From: Pseudoalteromonas sp. XMcav2-N
Lineage (GTDB): Bacteria > Pseudomonadota > Gammaproteobacteria > Enterobacterales > Alteromonadaceae
Assembly (NCBI RefSeq): GCF_024124545.1
Contig: NZ_JAMXSF010000001.1
Span: 372,001 to 436,000, forward strand
Reading direction: 5' to 3'
DNA: 64,000 nucleotides
Part shown: positions 39,415 to 48,996 of the stretch, one piece after another
How the letters are laid out: the number at the start of each line of letters is the position of its first letter
How positions within the stretch are numbered: the stretch's first letter is position 1
Position numbers and translations under genes: made by a program
The notes under the pieces: generated by a model
Seen by the model: only the letters and a program-made list of their open reading frames with translations
What the model was told of the DNA's origin: nothing
Databases searched by the model: none

Positions 39415-40263
39415 CTAAATTAATGTGTGTTGCTGTGGCTGGCACTCAGCCGGAAACGGAGCAAGCACCTGATGAGCAACCCCTAAGTCCTGAATGAACT
39501 GCCTGGCGAGCAGAGGCGCATCATAGTTGTCGGCGGTGTGAAAGAAGACATAAGGGGTACGCCCCTCGTTCAGCCAGCCACGAATTTTGTTAAGCCAGGG
39601 GGCATAAAAGGTGCGGTTTGCAGCCAGATCTGAGCACCCAACAAAGCGCAACATCGGAGCCTGAGCGGTGGCAATGACATTGACCGGCACGCGCGGTTTC
39701 TTTTGCTGTGCATCAGTAATGGCTGGGGTACTGGCCGGCTCACTAAACAGGGGGCGAGTATCCATGATGATGCGATTCACTCCGGTCTGCATCAGCAGTT
39801 GGTTAAAACGCTTTTCAGGATCACCTTTGGCAAAAAACTGCCTGTGTCGGACTTCAATCCCCAGCGTCAGCTCCTCGGGTATTTGTGCAATAAAGTCGGC
39901 TATCCGGTCGAGATATTGAGGGCTACAGCTGGCTGGCAGTTGCAGCAGCACCATCCCAAGTCGTGAAAATAATGGCGAAAACAGCTCGAGCCATTGCTTG
40001 AGTTCTTGCTGACAATGAGTCAACGCCAGCTCGTGAGAGATCTGTTTGGGTATTTTAAAGGTAAAGCGAAAGTCTTCTGGCACGGCATTTGACCAGGCAG
40101 TGATGGTTTCTGGTTTTGGGCTGGCATAGAAGCTGGTATTGCCCTCAACACTGTTAAAGATCTGTGCATATTCGCTCAACATATCCGCGGCTTTGCAGTC
40201 GCTGCTGAAAAACCGACCTTTCCAGTGAGCAGAGCTCCACTGAGGACACCCCAAATACAGCAT
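39415..40263 (-). CDS. DUF72-family TIM-barrel protein (YecE type)
   Basis: The 282-residue protein opens with the family start MLYLGCPQWSSAHWKGRFF. It carries the barrel motifs SEYAQIFNSVEGNTSFYASP near 30-50, FRFTFKIPKQISHE near 65, and VGCSDLAANRTFYAPWL near 210. The C-terminus has the conserved YVFFHTADNYDAPLLARQF. DUF72 proteins have a TIM-barrel fold and no confirmed reaction. In E. coli YecE lies beside a cysteine hydrolase and tRNA-modification genes, but here it stands alone between the short peptide gene and aspS (divergent). Confidence 0.87.
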   Translation of the reverse strand: MLYLGCPQWSSAHWKGRFFSSDCKAADMLSEYAQIFNSVEGNTSFYASPKPETITAWSNAVPEDFRFTFKIPKQISHELALTHCQQELKQWLELFSPLFSRLGMVLLQLPASCSPQYLDRIADFIAQIPEELTLGIEVRHRQFFAKGDPEKRFNQLLMQTGVNRIIMDTRPLFSEPASTPAITDAQQKKPRVPVNVIATAQAPMLRFVGCSDLAANRTFYAPWLNKIRGWLNEGRTPYVFFHTADNYDAPLLARQFIQDLGVAHQVLAPFPAECQPQQHTLI

Positions 40264-40441
40264 GAAATTTGCTCCCTAATTGACTTGGAGAAGAGTCTAA
40301 CAAAGTCCAGATGGAGAAAAAATCGTAACTGCGAAAGAATCCCCGCTTTGTGGGATGACAAAGCGTGGCAATTTTATATAATTGGCGATTAAATTTATCA
40401 TTCATTATGCCCTTAAGAGTTAGTAGGCAAATAGGATTATT

Positions 40442-42217
40442 ATGCGCTCAATATACTGCGGAAAATTAAACAAGGACCATGTAGGTCAGGAAGTGGAGCT
40501 ATGTGGTTGGATCAACAAACGTCGTGATCTGGGTGGCCTGATCTTCATTGATCTGCGAGATCGCGAAGGTTTGGTCCAGGTCGTGTTTGATCCTGAAGTA
40601 GAAGGCCTGATGGATGTTGCAAACACTTTACGCCAGGAGTTCTGTGTTCAGGTTACCGGTACTGTCCGTGCACGCCCTGAGAGCCAAATCAATCAGGATA
40701 TGGCAACGGGTGAAGTTGAGATCCTGGGCACTGGCCTGACAATCATCAACCGTGCGGAACCTTTGCCTCTGGACTTTAACCAGGAAAACTCGGAAGAGCG
40801 TCGCCTGACTTATCGCTACCTTGACTTACGTCGTCTGGAAATGAGCGACCGCATTAAACTGCGTGCAAAAGCATCCAGCTTTGTCCGTCGCTTCTTAGAT
40901 AGCAATGACTTCCTGGACATCGAAACGCCGGTACTGACGAAAGCAACCCCAGAAGGTGCGCGTGACTATCTGGTACCAAGCCGTGTGCACAAAGGCAGCT
41001 TCTACGCGTTGCCACAGTCGCCTCAGCTGTTTAAACAGCTGCTGATGATGTCTGGTTTTGACCGTTACTACCAGATTGTTAAGTGTTTCCGCGATGAAGA
41101 TTTACGTGCTGACCGTCAGCCTGAATTCACTCAAATCGATTTAGAAACCTCATTCATGACATCCGATGAGGTGCGTAATATCACTGAGCGTTTGATTTCT
41201 GAAATGTGGCAAGAGCTGCTTGACGTTGATCTAGGCCAGTTCCCGGTCATGAGCTACGAAGAAGCCATGCGTCGTTACGGTTCAGACAAGCCGGACTTAC
41301 GCAACCCGCTTGAGCTGATTGATGTTGCTGATCTGGTTAAGGACGTTGAGTTCAAGGTACTGGCAGGCCCTGCAAACGATGAAAAAGGTCGTGTGGCGGT
41401 ATTGACTGTACCGGGTGGTGCATCATTATCTCGTAAGCAAATTGATGAGTACACCAAGTTTGTTGGCATCTATGGTGCAAAAGGTTTGGCCTGGATGAAG
41501 GTCAACGACTTGGACGCTGGCCTTGAAGGTATTCAGTCGCCAATTGCTAAGTTCCTGAACGAAGAAGTGATCAAAGGTATTCTTGAACGCACTAACGCAC
41601 AGACCGGCGACATCATTTTGTTCGGTGCTGACAAGCGCAACGTGGTTAACGAAGCAATGGGTGCACTGCGTCTGAAAGTAGGTCTGGACCTTGAACTGAC
41701 CAACCTTGGTCAGTGGGCACCACTGTGGGTTGTTGACTTCCCAATGTTTGAGGAAGACGACGAAGGTAACCTGCATGCAGTTCACCACCCATTCACGGCG
41801 CCTAAAGACATTTCAGCGGCAGAGCTGGAAGCTAACCCGGCAGGCGCTATTTCAGATGCGTACGACATGGTATTGAACGGCTACGAAGTCGGTGGTGGCT
41901 CGGTGCGGATCCACAACAACGATATGCAGCAGGCCGCTTTCCGTATTCTGGGCATTGATGAGCAAGAGCAACAAGATAAGTTCGGCTTCCTGCTGGACGC
42001 ACTAAAGTACGGTACGCCACCACACGCGGGTCTGGCGTTTGGCCTTGACCGCTTGGTTATGCTGTTGTGTGGCACAGACAACATCCGTGATGTGATTGCC
42101 TTCCCGAAAACCACACAGGCATCGTGTCTGATGACCAACGCACCGAGCGTTGCTAACCCGGATGCGTTAAAGGAGCTTGCGGTAACAGTGACTGCACAGC
42201 AAAAAGGCGCTGAGTAA
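40442..42217 (+). CDS. aspS: Aspartyl-tRNA synthetase
   Basis: This 591-residue class II synthetase charges tRNA-Asp. It has an N-terminal OB-fold anticodon-binding domain (residues 1-105, [20 protein letters not shown]). The catalytic core carries motif 2 ([21 protein letters not shown] near 217) and motif 3 ([13 protein letters not shown] near 530), with the bacterial GAD insertion at about 285-420. Length and domain order are those of the bacterial discriminating enzyme. It starts at an ATG preceded by TAGGATTATT. A strong terminator follows, so ruvC is not on the same message. Confidence 0.98.
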   Translation: MRSIYCGKLNKDHVGQEVELCGWINKRRDLGGLIFIDLRDREGLVQVVFDPEVEGLMDVANTLRQEFCVQVTGTVRARPESQINQDMATGEVEILGTGLTIINRAEPLPLDFNQENSEERRLTYRYLDLRRLEMSDRIKLRAKASSFVRRFLDSNDFLDIETPVLTKATPEGARDYLVPSRVHKGSFYALPQSPQLFKQLLMMSGFDRYYQIVKCFRDEDLRADRQPEFTQIDLETSFMTSDEVRNITERLISEMWQELLDVDLGQFPVMSYEEAMRRYGSDKPDLRNPLELIDVADLVKDVEFKVLAGPANDEKGRVAVLTVPGGASLSRKQIDEYTKFVGIYGAKGLAWMKVNDLDAGLEGIQSPIAKFLNEEVIKGILERTNAQTGDIILFGADKRNVVNEAMGALRLKVGLDLELTNLGQWAPLWVVDFPMFEEDDEGNLHAVHHPFTAPKDISAAELEANPAGAISDAYDMVLNGYEVGGGSVRIHNNDMQQAAFRILGIDEQEQQDKFGFLLDALKYGTPPHAGLAFGLDRLVMLLCGTDNIRDVIAFPKTTQASCLMTNAPSVANPDALKELAVTVTAQQKGAE

Positions 42218-42234
42218 CGACAGCGAAAAGAATG

Positions 42235-42262
42235 AAAAAGCGGCGATTGCGCCGCTTTTTTT
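42235..42262 (+). terminator. Rho-independent terminator of aspS
   Basis: Arms AAAAAGCGGCG and CGCCGCTTTTT around ATTG, then further T. It lies 18 bases past the aspS stop. Confidence 0.92.
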
Positions 42263-42283
42263 TATTCTGCAAATCCTAGATAA

Positions 42284-42299
42284 CTGGAAATTCATACAG
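42284..42299 (+). promoter_or_regulatory. LexA (SOS) box upstream of ruvCAB
   Basis: CTGGAAATTCATACAG, flanked as AA...TA, matches the LexA consensus apart from one base in the left half (CTGG for CTGT). It lies 42 bases before ruvC, so the whole ruvC-ruvA-ruvB unit is probably damage-inducible, whereas in E. coli ruvC is not in the SOS regulon. Confidence 0.75.
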
Positions 42300-42340
42300 T
42301 ATTTTGGCATGATAGCGAAAAAACAACGAGAGAATGCGCC

Positions 42341-42862
42341 TTGGCAGTAATTTTAGGCATAGATCCAGGCTCCAGGCTGACAGGGTATGGCGTCGTTAAA
42401 CGTCAGGGTAGCCAGTTTCAGTATCTGGGCAGTGGTTGTATTCGGCTTGGTGATAAGCCATTTCCACAACGATTGCAGATGATTTATCAGGGCGTCAGTC
42501 AAATCATCGAGCAGTTTAACCCGCAGGGGTTTGCCATTGAGCAAGTCTTTATGGCACACAATCCAGATTCTGCGTTAAAGCTTGGTCAGGCGCGAGGGGC
42601 AGCCATCGTCGCTGCCACAATGAAAGAGATTGAGGTGTTTGAATATTCAGCCCGACAGGTTAAACAAGCGGTTGTTGGCACCGGTGGCGCGAATAAGTCG
42701 CAGGTTCAGGAAATGGTTAAGCGACTATTAAAGCTCCCGGGCACCCCCCAGGCCGATGCCGCAGATGCGCTGGCCATCGCCATCTGTCATGCACATTCAG
42801 AGCAAAACCTGATCAAGCTGGCTGGCAATGCGAAAAAAACCGTACGAGGAAGATTGAGGTAA
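42341..42862 (+). CDS. ruvC: Holliday junction resolvase RuvC
   Basis: RuvC cuts Holliday junctions as a dimer. The 173-residue product has the RNase H-like core with catalytic acids at the usual places: Asp in [12 protein letters not shown] (about residue 7), Glu in [15 protein letters not shown] (near 67), and the [14 protein letters not shown] segment near 140. The start is a TTG giving MAVILGID, which agrees with the family; the overlapping ATG at 42334 is out of frame. It is the first gene of ruvCAB, two bases before ruvA. Confidence 0.97.
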   Translation: MAVILGIDPGSRLTGYGVVKRQGSQFQYLGSGCIRLGDKPFPQRLQMIYQGVSQIIEQFNPQGFAIEQVFMAHNPDSALKLGQARGAAIVAATMKEIEVFEYSARQVKQAVVGTGGANKSQVQEMVKRLLKLPGTPQADAADALAIAICHAHSEQNLIKLAGNAKKTVRGRLR

Positions 42863-42864
42863 TT

Positions 42865-43482
42865 ATGATAGGCAGACTCAAAGGTCTTTTAGTAGAAAAA
42901 CAGCCACCTGAGATCCTGTTAGAGGTGAGTGGCGTCGGCTATGAAGTGCAAATGCCGATGACGTGTTTTTATGAATTGCCGCAGACGGGTAATGAGGCAA
43001 CCATCTATACTCACTTTGTGGTGCGAGAAGATGCACAATTATTGTTTGGCTTTAACCATAAAACCGAGCGAGCACTATTTCGTGAGCTAATTAAGGCGAA
43101 TGGTGTTGGTCCCAAGCTGGCACTGGCTATTTTGTCGGGTATGTCCGCAGAGCAGTTTGTTCATTGTGTCAATCAGGGCGATGCTTCTACTTTGGTGAAA
43201 ATTCCCGGGGTAGGCAAGAAAACCGCTGAGCGTTTGGTGCTTGAGATGAAAGACAAACTGAAAAACTTTGGCCATGATCTGCTGACCCCATTCAGCGATG
43301 ATGCCATTCTGGCACCTCAGGAAGATCCCACCGTGGCGAATACGCCAGAAGACGACGCATTGGCCGCGCTGCTGGCATTGGGTTATAAACCTGCACAAGC
43401 GCAAAAAGCTTTGAAAGCCGTAAGTAAACCAGGTATGGATACCGAAGGGCTGATCAAAGAAGCCCTGAGATCTATGATGTAA
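42865..43482 (+). CDS. ruvA: Holliday junction branch-migration protein RuvA
   Basis: RuvA forms the tetrameric cradle that binds the four-way junction and loads RuvB. The 205-residue product has domain I ([20 protein letters not shown]), then domain II with two helix-hairpin-helix motifs ([19 protein letters not shown] and [19 protein letters not shown]). A C-terminal three-helix domain III ([20 protein letters not shown]) contacts RuvB. The gene starts two bases after ruvC and ends 20 bases before ruvB. Confidence 0.98.
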   Translation: MIGRLKGLLVEKQPPEILLEVSGVGYEVQMPMTCFYELPQTGNEATIYTHFVVREDAQLLFGFNHKTERALFRELIKANGVGPKLALAILSGMSAEQFVHCVNQGDASTLVKIPGVGKKTAERLVLEMKDKLKNFGHDLLTPFSDDAILAPQEDPTVANTPEDDALAALLALGYKPAQAQKALKAVSKPGMDTEGLIKEALRSMM

Positions 43483-43502
43483 GAAAGGCTGATTAAGTAA
43501 TT

Positions 43503-44510
43503 ATGATTGAAGCAGACAGACTCATTGAGCCGGAAGTGCAGGGCAGTGAAGAGGCCGTAGACAGAGCAATACGGCCTAAATTACTGTCGGACTATACCGG
43601 CCAGCAGCATGTAAAGCAGCAGATGGAAATCTTCATCGAAGCGGCGCGCAGCCGTGAAGAAGCACTGGACCACCTGCTGATATTCGGCCCGCCGGGGTTA
43701 GGTAAAACGACACTGGCCAATATTGTTGCCAATGAGCTGGGTGTGAATATTAAAACCACCTCAGGCCCTGTGCTTGAAAAAGCCGGCGACCTGGCCGCTA
43801 TGCTGACCAATCTGGAGCAGGGCGATGTGTTGTTTATTGATGAAATACATCGTCTGAGTCCCCAGGTTGAAGAGATTCTCTACCCCGCGATGGAAGATTA
43901 CCAGCTCGATATTATGATAGGTGAAGGACCGGCAGCGCGCTCAATAAAGCTGGACTTGCCACCTTTTACGCTGGTGGGCGCAACGACCCGTGCTGGTTCA
44001 CTGACCTCACCTTTGAGAGACCGTTTCGGTATTGTACAGCGTCTGGAGTTTTATTCTGTGTCTGAGCTGGCATCAATTGTGTCACGCTCTGCACATTTTT
44101 TGAATCTCGAGATCAGTGATGCGGGTGCGATAGAAGTGGCGAAACGTGCGCGAGGTACTCCTCGTATTGCCAATCGTTTGCTCAGACGGGTCCGAGACTT
44201 CGCTCAGGTAAAAGGAGATGGTAGCGTAGATGAGAAGATCGCCAGCCAGGCACTAGACATGGTCGACGTCGATAAGTGCGGTTTTGACTATATGGATCGT
44301 AAGTACTTACTTTCTATTATAGAGAAGTTCACTGGGGGGCCTGTCGGTTTGGATAATCTGGCGGCTGCAATTGGTGAAGAGCGAGAGACCATAGAAGATG
44401 TTATCGAGCCTTACCTGATCCAGCAAGGGTTTATCCAGCGAACTCCGAGGGGACGGATTGTTTCTGACAGAGCCTATTTGCATTTCGATTTAATCAAGCC
44501 ATCAGAATGA
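43503..44510 (+). CDS. ruvB: Holliday junction helicase motor RuvB
   Basis: This 335-residue AAA+ hexameric motor drives branch migration with RuvA. It has Walker A GPPGLGKT at 62-69, Walker [10 protein letters not shown] near 115, sensor 1 [16 protein letters not shown] near 160, and a C-terminal winged helix ([20 protein letters not shown] and [15 protein letters not shown]). Family length is typical. It is the last gene of ruvCAB and is followed by a hairpin with a T-rich tail. In related genomes a ybgC thioesterase gene often follows before tolQ; here there is a non-coding kilobase instead. Confidence 0.98.
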   Translation: MIEADRLIEPEVQGSEEAVDRAIRPKLLSDYTGQQHVKQQMEIFIEAARSREEALDHLLIFGPPGLGKTTLANIVANELGVNIKTTSGPVLEKAGDLAAMLTNLEQGDVLFIDEIHRLSPQVEEILYPAMEDYQLDIMIGEGPAARSIKLDLPPFTLVGATTRAGSLTSPLRDRFGIVQRLEFYSVSELASIVSRSAHFLNLEISDAGAIEVAKRARGTPRIANRLLRRVRDFAQVKGDGSVDEKIASQALDMVDVDKCGFDYMDRKYLLSIIEKFTGGPVGLDNLAAAIGEERETIEDVIEPYLIQQGFIQRTPRGRIVSDRAYLHFDLIKPSE

Positions 44511-44544
44511 AGGTGGCCGTCAGGCATATATACTGATCAGACAG

Positions 44545-44574
44545 AGGCGCTGCCAAAGCGCTTCTTTGCTTTTT
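44545..44574 (+). terminator. Probable terminator of ruvCAB
   Basis: Stem AGGCGCT/AGCGCTT (one G·T) with a 5-base loop is followed by a T-rich tract (CTTTGCTTTTT), 35 bases past the ruvB stop. Confidence 0.7.
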
Positions 44575-44697
44575 ACACTTCTTCTATTTCCCTACCCATT
44601 CATTCAACGCTCATTTTATTTCATTTACGTTAGCGCCAGAGCCAGAGCTTGTGTCTTCATTTAGAGGAGAGTGAGCCATAAATGAGCAGATTACAGG

Positions 44698-44726
44698 CAA
44701 AAAAAAGCCCGCACAGTGTGCGGGCG
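44698..44726 (-). terminator. Rho-independent terminator of the candidate sRNA
   Basis: On the minus strand arms GCCCGCACA and TGTGCGGGC enclose a short loop and are followed by eight T. It cannot serve ruvB or tolQ, which are on the other strand, so something on the minus strand upstream is transcribed. Confidence 0.85.
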
Positions 44727-44877
44727 AAAACAACAAGTTGAAGGAAGTAATCCAGGGAACTGATGAGTCCGTTAAGGTGTTATCCAAAAGTTTCTCATCA
44801 TGACTGCAGAATAAATCAGACTTCTGCGGCCTAAGTAACTGTGCATTTGCATTGAGAGATGCTGCTCGCTCAGTACG
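44698..44877 (-). ncRNA. Candidate small RNA (about 180 nt) with its own promoter and terminator
   Basis: On the minus strand a sigma-70 promoter at 44884-44912 is followed by about 150 bases without a convincing gene and a textbook terminator (GCCCGCACACTGTGCGGGC plus eight T). The only internal frame with an early ATG is 26 codons long and lacks a ribosome site. A stand-alone transcript of about 180 bases in a 1-kb intergenic gap is best explained as an sRNA. I do not recognise the family. A short leader peptide is the alternative, but no gene follows on that strand until far past the terminator. Confidence 0.55.
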
Positions 44878-44883
44878 GGGAGT

Positions 44884-44912
44884 ATAATAAGGCCAGTCGG
44901 GCATTTAATCAA
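44884..44912 (-). promoter_or_regulatory. Promoter of the candidate sRNA
   Basis: Minus strand TTGATT at 44907-44912, a 17-base spacer, and TATTAT at 44884-44889. Initiation would fall near 44877. Confidence 0.6.
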
Positions 44913-44929
44913 ACTAGAAAAATTACAGT

Positions 44930-45526
44930 TTTGCTATAAAAAAAACTAATCCGAATGGGTTGTGTTGAATTATATTGCACAAATCGTAAGCATAGTTATA
45001 TTTTTAAGTGTTTGTAAAATATAGGGTTGTCTTTATTGTGCGCAATTTGTGAATATTAGATTATTTGTTGTTAATTGGTATTACCAATCGAGTTTTGAGG
45101 GTTTATTCTATCAGAGTGAATAAAACATTGCTTTTATGCAGGTTGCATAAATAAATAAACACCGTGAAGGTCAGACAGCTCCGACCACAGTAAATTTCTG
45201 TCACAAATACGCACCAGGCTGTATGTTTCATTGCAATCTACACGTGGGCACAGATCGTTTTTGCGGTATAAAAGGGCTATTTAGGCAGGATATTACGTGA
45301 AATCAACTCACTTTTAATATACAGCCGGGGCGTGTTAATCGAGTCAAAACTAGAGGTCAAGTAGCTTAATGTGCGAATTATCGGCATTTAAGTGAATTTT
45401 ACGGCATTGAGATTGTAAGCCCTTATTAGTGTGGTTAAACTACCTGAACCTTTTTGCTGGCTTACAGTCAATACGGTGAAGGCTGCCTTGGCCGAGAACA
45501 CAATTATTTTCTAGGAGTATAACAAC
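44930..45526 (+). other. AT-rich gene-free region upstream of tolQ
   Basis: This is about 600 bases with no supported frame on either strand and visibly lower GC than the genes around it. It must hold the tolQ promoter, but I could not place it with confidence. No repeat, tRNA or transposon end is seen. The usual ybgC gene is missing from this position. Confidence 0.5.
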
Positions 45527-46231
45527 GTGGAATCGGGACTTAATTTCATAGATCTCATTTTAGAAGCCAGTATCCTTGTACAACTTGTTATGTTGACACT
45601 GGTCGGCATGTCGGTTGCCTCATGGGCGATTATCTTTCAGCGTCGCAGTATATTGGCGCAATCTCTGGCAGATGCGAAAAAATTTGAACAGAAATTCTGG
45701 TCGGGGATGGACTTAGGCAAGCTATACAACGAAATTACTGCAAGAGCAGGTAGCTCAAGTGGCTTAGAAGCCTTATTTGTATCCGGCTTTAAGGAATTTG
45801 CACGGCATAAGAAGCAAAACACAGGCTCAGCGAGCATGATAATAGAAGGCACACACCGCTCTATGCGTGTTGCCCTGTCCCGTGAAGTGGAGAAAGTGGA
45901 ATCTGGGTTGTCTTTTTTGGCAACCGTTGGCTCCATCAGCCCTTACATCGGACTATTTGGTACGGTCTGGGGGATCATGAACGCATTTATCGCCCTGGGT
46001 GAGGTTAAGCAGGCAACACTGCAAATGGTCGCACCAGGTATCGCCGAAGCCCTGATAGCAACGGCAATGGGTTTGTTTGCGGCGATTCCGGCGGTCATGG
46101 CGTACAACCGTTTTGCTAAAAATGTAGAAAAACTGGAATCAAACTACATCAACTTTATGGAAGAGTTCGCCAATATTCTGCATCGCCAGGCTGCCAGCTT
46201 AACTGAGGCCAAGCAAAATGTACCAGCATAA
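45527..46231 (+). CDS. tolQ: Tol-Pal system inner-membrane protein TolQ
   Basis: TolQ forms, with TolR, the proton-driven motor of the Tol-Pal envelope system (ExbB family). The 234-residue product has three membrane segments (about 16-36, 135-155, 170-192). The motor stretches are [18 protein letters not shown] near 142 and [23 protein letters not shown] near 172. The start is a GTG preceded by AGGAG at a nine-base distance. It overlaps tolR by 14 bases, so the two are translationally coupled. It is the first gene of tolQRAB-pal-cpoB. Confidence 0.97.
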   Translation: MESGLNFIDLILEASILVQLVMLTLVGMSVASWAIIFQRRSILAQSLADAKKFEQKFWSGMDLGKLYNEITARAGSSSGLEALFVSGFKEFARHKKQNTGSASMIIEGTHRSMRVALSREVEKVESGLSFLATVGSISPYIGLFGTVWGIMNAFIALGEVKQATLQMVAPGIAEALIATAMGLFAAIPAVMAYNRFAKNVEKLESNYINFMEEFANILHRQAASLTEAKQNVPA

Positions 46232-46646
46232 GAGACGCCGCCCTGTCGCAGAGATCAATGTAGTGCCATACATTGATGTTATGCTGGTGTTGTTAATCAT
46301 CTTTATGGCAACGGCGCCACTGATCACACATGGTGTTAAAGTGGACCTACCGCAGATGGAAGAGTCGGATTTGGTAGAGACCAAAGATGCACCACCTATT
46401 ATCGCTACTATCGATGCTGAAGGCCGCTACTATGTTTCGGTAGGAACTGACCCAGAAGCGCCAATGGATGCGGTAGAAGTGGCTGCGGTCATCAAGCTTA
46501 AGTTACAGCAAAACCCCGATACCCCCGTAATGATTAAAGGGTCTGGTCGTGTGTCATATCAGGAAGTACTTTTATTGATGGACTTTTTGAAAAATGCGGG
46601 CGTACCGTCGGTCGGGCTAATGACAAAATCGTTTGAGGACAGTTAA
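46218..46646 (+). CDS. tolR: Tol-Pal system protein TolR
   Basis: TolR is the ExbD-like partner of TolQ. The 142-residue product has a single membrane helix with the essential motor Asp in [20 protein letters not shown] (residues 15-34), then a periplasmic peptidoglycan-binding domain ending [14 protein letters not shown]. It starts inside tolQ in another frame and ends by sharing its last base with the tolA start (TAATG), which is typical of a tightly coupled operon. Confidence 0.97.
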   Translation: MYQHKRRRPVAEINVVPYIDVMLVLLIIFMATAPLITHGVKVDLPQMEESDLVETKDAPPIIATIDAEGRYYVSVGTDPEAPMDAVEVAAVIKLKLQQNPDTPVMIKGSGRVSYQEVLLLMDFLKNAGVPSVGLMTKSFEDS

Positions 46647-47587
46647 TGGATGCTTTAACCAGCGGAATATTAAAGTCGTTTTTACTCCATTTCGCTATAG
46701 CCGGACTACTGTTCGCGACTGCCAACTTTCAGTTTTCCAGTCCCACTGTAATGGAAGTTCAGCTTAATCCTGCCATTAACGAAATTGAAGAAGCAAAAGC
46801 GGTATCAGCTATCTCAGTTAACGAGCAGGCGGTCGAGCGCAAAATTGCCCAGCTACGCGAAAAAGAAGCGCAGCAGAAGCGTGCGGAAGAGCAAAGGATA
46901 CGCGATTTAGAGCGCCGTGCAGTGCAGGCCCGAAAGGATCGTGAAGCTGAAGCCAGACGGATCAAGAAACTGGAACAACAGCGTCTTGCTAAGCTGGAAG
47001 AGAAACGTAAAGCTGAAGCGCAAGCCAAACGCGCACAAGAAATTCAAAACAAAGAGCGCCAGCAAGCCGAAAAGGCGCGCCAGGAAGCGCTTGCTGCTGA
47101 AAAGGCTGCCAAAGCTGCTGCGCAGAAGCGTAAAGCAGAAGAGGACAGGCTGAGGCAGGCTGAGGCGAAACGTAAACAGCAAGAGGAAGAAGCTAAGCGC
47201 AAAGCACAAGCTGCCGAAGAGGCGCGTCAGAAAGCTTTGCAAGAGCAACTTCTCCAGGAGCAACTGGCTCAGGAACAAGCGGCGAGAGCGAAAATTCGCC
47301 AGCAGCAGGTCCTGACCGAAGTTGACAAGTATAAGGCGCTGATTATGCAGCGGATCCAATCTAACTTGTTAATTGATGAGAAAATGAAAGGGAAGCAATG
47401 TCGCCTGAACATTCGCCTGGGCTTTAATGGCCTGGTGACACAAGCGGAGTCACTGGGTGGTGATAAGCTGGTGTGTGAAGCCGCTTTGCGTGCTGTGCGA
47501 ATGGCAGATACCTTGCCTGTTTCTGAGAATAAAGATGTTTTCGAACAGCTTAAAAACATTAACCTGACGATAAAACCAACTCTATAA
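46646..47587 (+). CDS. tolA: Tol-Pal system protein TolA
   Basis: TolA is the periplasm-spanning arm that links the TolQR motor to TolB and Pal. The 313-residue product has an N-terminal membrane helix (about 10-30). A very long Lys/Ala/Glu/Gln-rich helix follows at about 60-215 (RAEEQRIRDLERRAVQ, AEKAAKAAAQKRKAEED), and a compact C-terminal domain III starts at 225 (LIMQRIQSNLLIDEKMKGKQ) with two Cys (QCRLN, LVCEA). Overlap with tolR by one base indicates coupling. The coiled repeat will make many false antisense frames here. Confidence 0.95.
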   Translation: MDALTSGILKSFLLHFAIAGLLFATANFQFSSPTVMEVQLNPAINEIEEAKAVSAISVNEQAVERKIAQLREKEAQQKRAEEQRIRDLERRAVQARKDREAEARRIKKLEQQRLAKLEEKRKAEAQAKRAQEIQNKERQQAEKARQEALAAEKAAKAAAQKRKAEEDRLRQAEAKRKQQEEEAKRKAQAAEEARQKALQEQLLQEQLAQEQAARAKIRQQQVLTEVDKYKALIMQRIQSNLLIDEKMKGKQCRLNIRLGFNGLVTQAESLGGDKLVCEAALRAVRMADTLPVSENKDVFEQLKNINLTIKPTL

Positions 47588-47596
47588 AGGAAGACC

Positions 47597-48955
47597 ATGT
47601 ACAACCATTTAAGAAATTTACTCTTGGTTCTGGCTTTCGCTGCGCAAGGGGTCGCCTACGCAGCATTGGAGATCGTGATAACAGAAGGGGTCGACAGTGC
47701 CCGGCCTATCGCGATAGCTCCGTTTAAATACATTGGCAACGGCGAAGCGCCTGCTGAAATAAGCTCAGTGATTGCGGCGGACTTGATCCGCAGTGGTAAG
47801 TTCAAGCCAGTAGCAGAAGAGCAAATGCCTCAGTTACCTACAACCGATGAAGAAGTGGATTACGATGCCTGGGTTGAGTTAGGTGTAGAAGCTGTTGTTG
47901 TCGGGACCATTACCCAGCAGCCAGCGAATCGCTATCTTATCAAGTATGAGCTGATTGATGTCATCCGTGCGCAGATCACAGGTGGTGAGACCCGCATGAT
48001 GACTAACGGCCAGCTGATGAAGAGTCAGGATCACGTTTTGGAAGCACGTCAAAGTGTGATTGATGCTCAAAGCTTCCGTTATTACGCACATCAGATCAGC
48101 GATGTGGTTTATGAAGCCCTGACAGGTGAAAAAGGGGCGTTCCGCACCAAAATTGCGTATGTGATTGTACGTGAAGAGCAGGACAAACCTTATCAGTTGG
48201 TTGTTGCTGACTATGACGGCTATAACGAGCAGGTACTATTGCGTTCTAAAGAGCCGTTAATGTCTCCGGCCTGGTCACCTGATGGTAATAAACTGGCGTA
48301 TGTGACGTTCGAAAATCGTCAGTCACAAATTTATATTCAGGATATTTATACGGGTAAGCGTGAGATCTTAACCAGTTACCCGGGGATCAATGGCGCACCA
48401 CAGTTTTCGCCGGATGGTACACAAATGTTGATCGTGTTGTCTAAAGACAAAGGCGGTGCAACTGAAGTGTATGTAATTGACCTGGAAACGCGCAAAGAGA
48501 GGCGTCTGACTAAGCACCGTAGTATAGATACTGAGCCAACCTGGCATCCAAATGGCAAAGAAATAGTCTATACATCTGAAAGGGGTGGTAATGCCCAGAT
48601 TTATAAGTTAAATTTAGATACAGGAAGATCACGGCGTGTAACTTTCGACGGCGACATGAACTTAGCCGGGTCGATAACGCCAGATGGTAAACAATTGGTA
48701 ATGGTAAATCGTACCTTGGGTCGTTACCATATTGCCAAGAAAGAATTGGATTCTGGGCTGTTTCAGGTATTAACGCGCACCAGACTCGATGAATCACCGA
48801 GTATTGCGCCGAACGGCTCTATGATTATTTATAGTACCTTGCATAATAATAAGCAGGTACTGGCGTTGGTGTCGATGGATGGCCGCTTTAAGGCCCGCCT
48901 GCCGGTGTTAGACGGACAGGTTAAGGCACCAGCTTGGTCGCCATTTTTACAGTAA
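47597..48955 (+). CDS. tolB: Tol-Pal system beta-propeller protein TolB
   Basis: This 452-residue periplasmic protein has a Sec signal of about 22 residues ([16 protein letters not shown]), an N-terminal alpha/beta domain, and a six-bladed propeller. The propeller repeats are visible as [32 protein letters not shown] and [15 protein letters not shown]. TolB binds Pal and TolA in turn and so regulates the Pal-peptidoglycan link during constriction. An AAAGGAAG site precedes the ATG, ten bases after tolA. Pal follows on the same transcript. Confidence 0.97.
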   Translation: MYNHLRNLLLVLAFAAQGVAYAALEIVITEGVDSARPIAIAPFKYIGNGEAPAEISSVIAADLIRSGKFKPVAEEQMPQLPTTDEEVDYDAWVELGVEAVVVGTITQQPANRYLIKYELIDVIRAQITGGETRMMTNGQLMKSQDHVLEARQSVIDAQSFRYYAHQISDVVYEALTGEKGAFRTKIAYVIVREEQDKPYQLVVADYDGYNEQVLLRSKEPLMSPAWSPDGNKLAYVTFENRQSQIYIQDIYTGKREILTSYPGINGAPQFSPDGTQMLIVLSKDKGGATEVYVIDLETRKERRLTKHRSIDTEPTWHPNGKEIVYTSERGGNAQIYKLNLDTGRSRRVTFDGDMNLAGSITPDGKQLVMVNRTLGRYHIAKKELDSGLFQVLTRTRLDESPSIAPNGSMIIYSTLHNNKQVLALVSMDGRFKARLPVLDGQVKAPAWSPFLQ

Positions 48956-48996
48956 TTTTGCTGGTAAGACTTATAAAAGATATAGGAATATACTCG

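Noticed and set aside
44758-44785. CTGATGAGTCCGT on the plus strand, the start of the classic hammerhead ribozyme core.
   Set aside because: The following bases do not give the complementary stem II arm or the GAAAC core, and the matching strand overlaps the candidate sRNA in antisense. It is a chance match of about 13 bases.
44611-44904. Minus-strand frame of 97 codons in the ruvB-tolQ gap.
   Set aside because: Its ATG falls within the sRNA promoter, it has no ribosome site, and it reads straight through a strong terminator on its own strand.
46759-47359. Long antisense frames across tolA.
   Set aside because: They arise from the Lys/Ala/Glu-rich coiled repeat of tolA, whose codons have few stops on the opposite strand.
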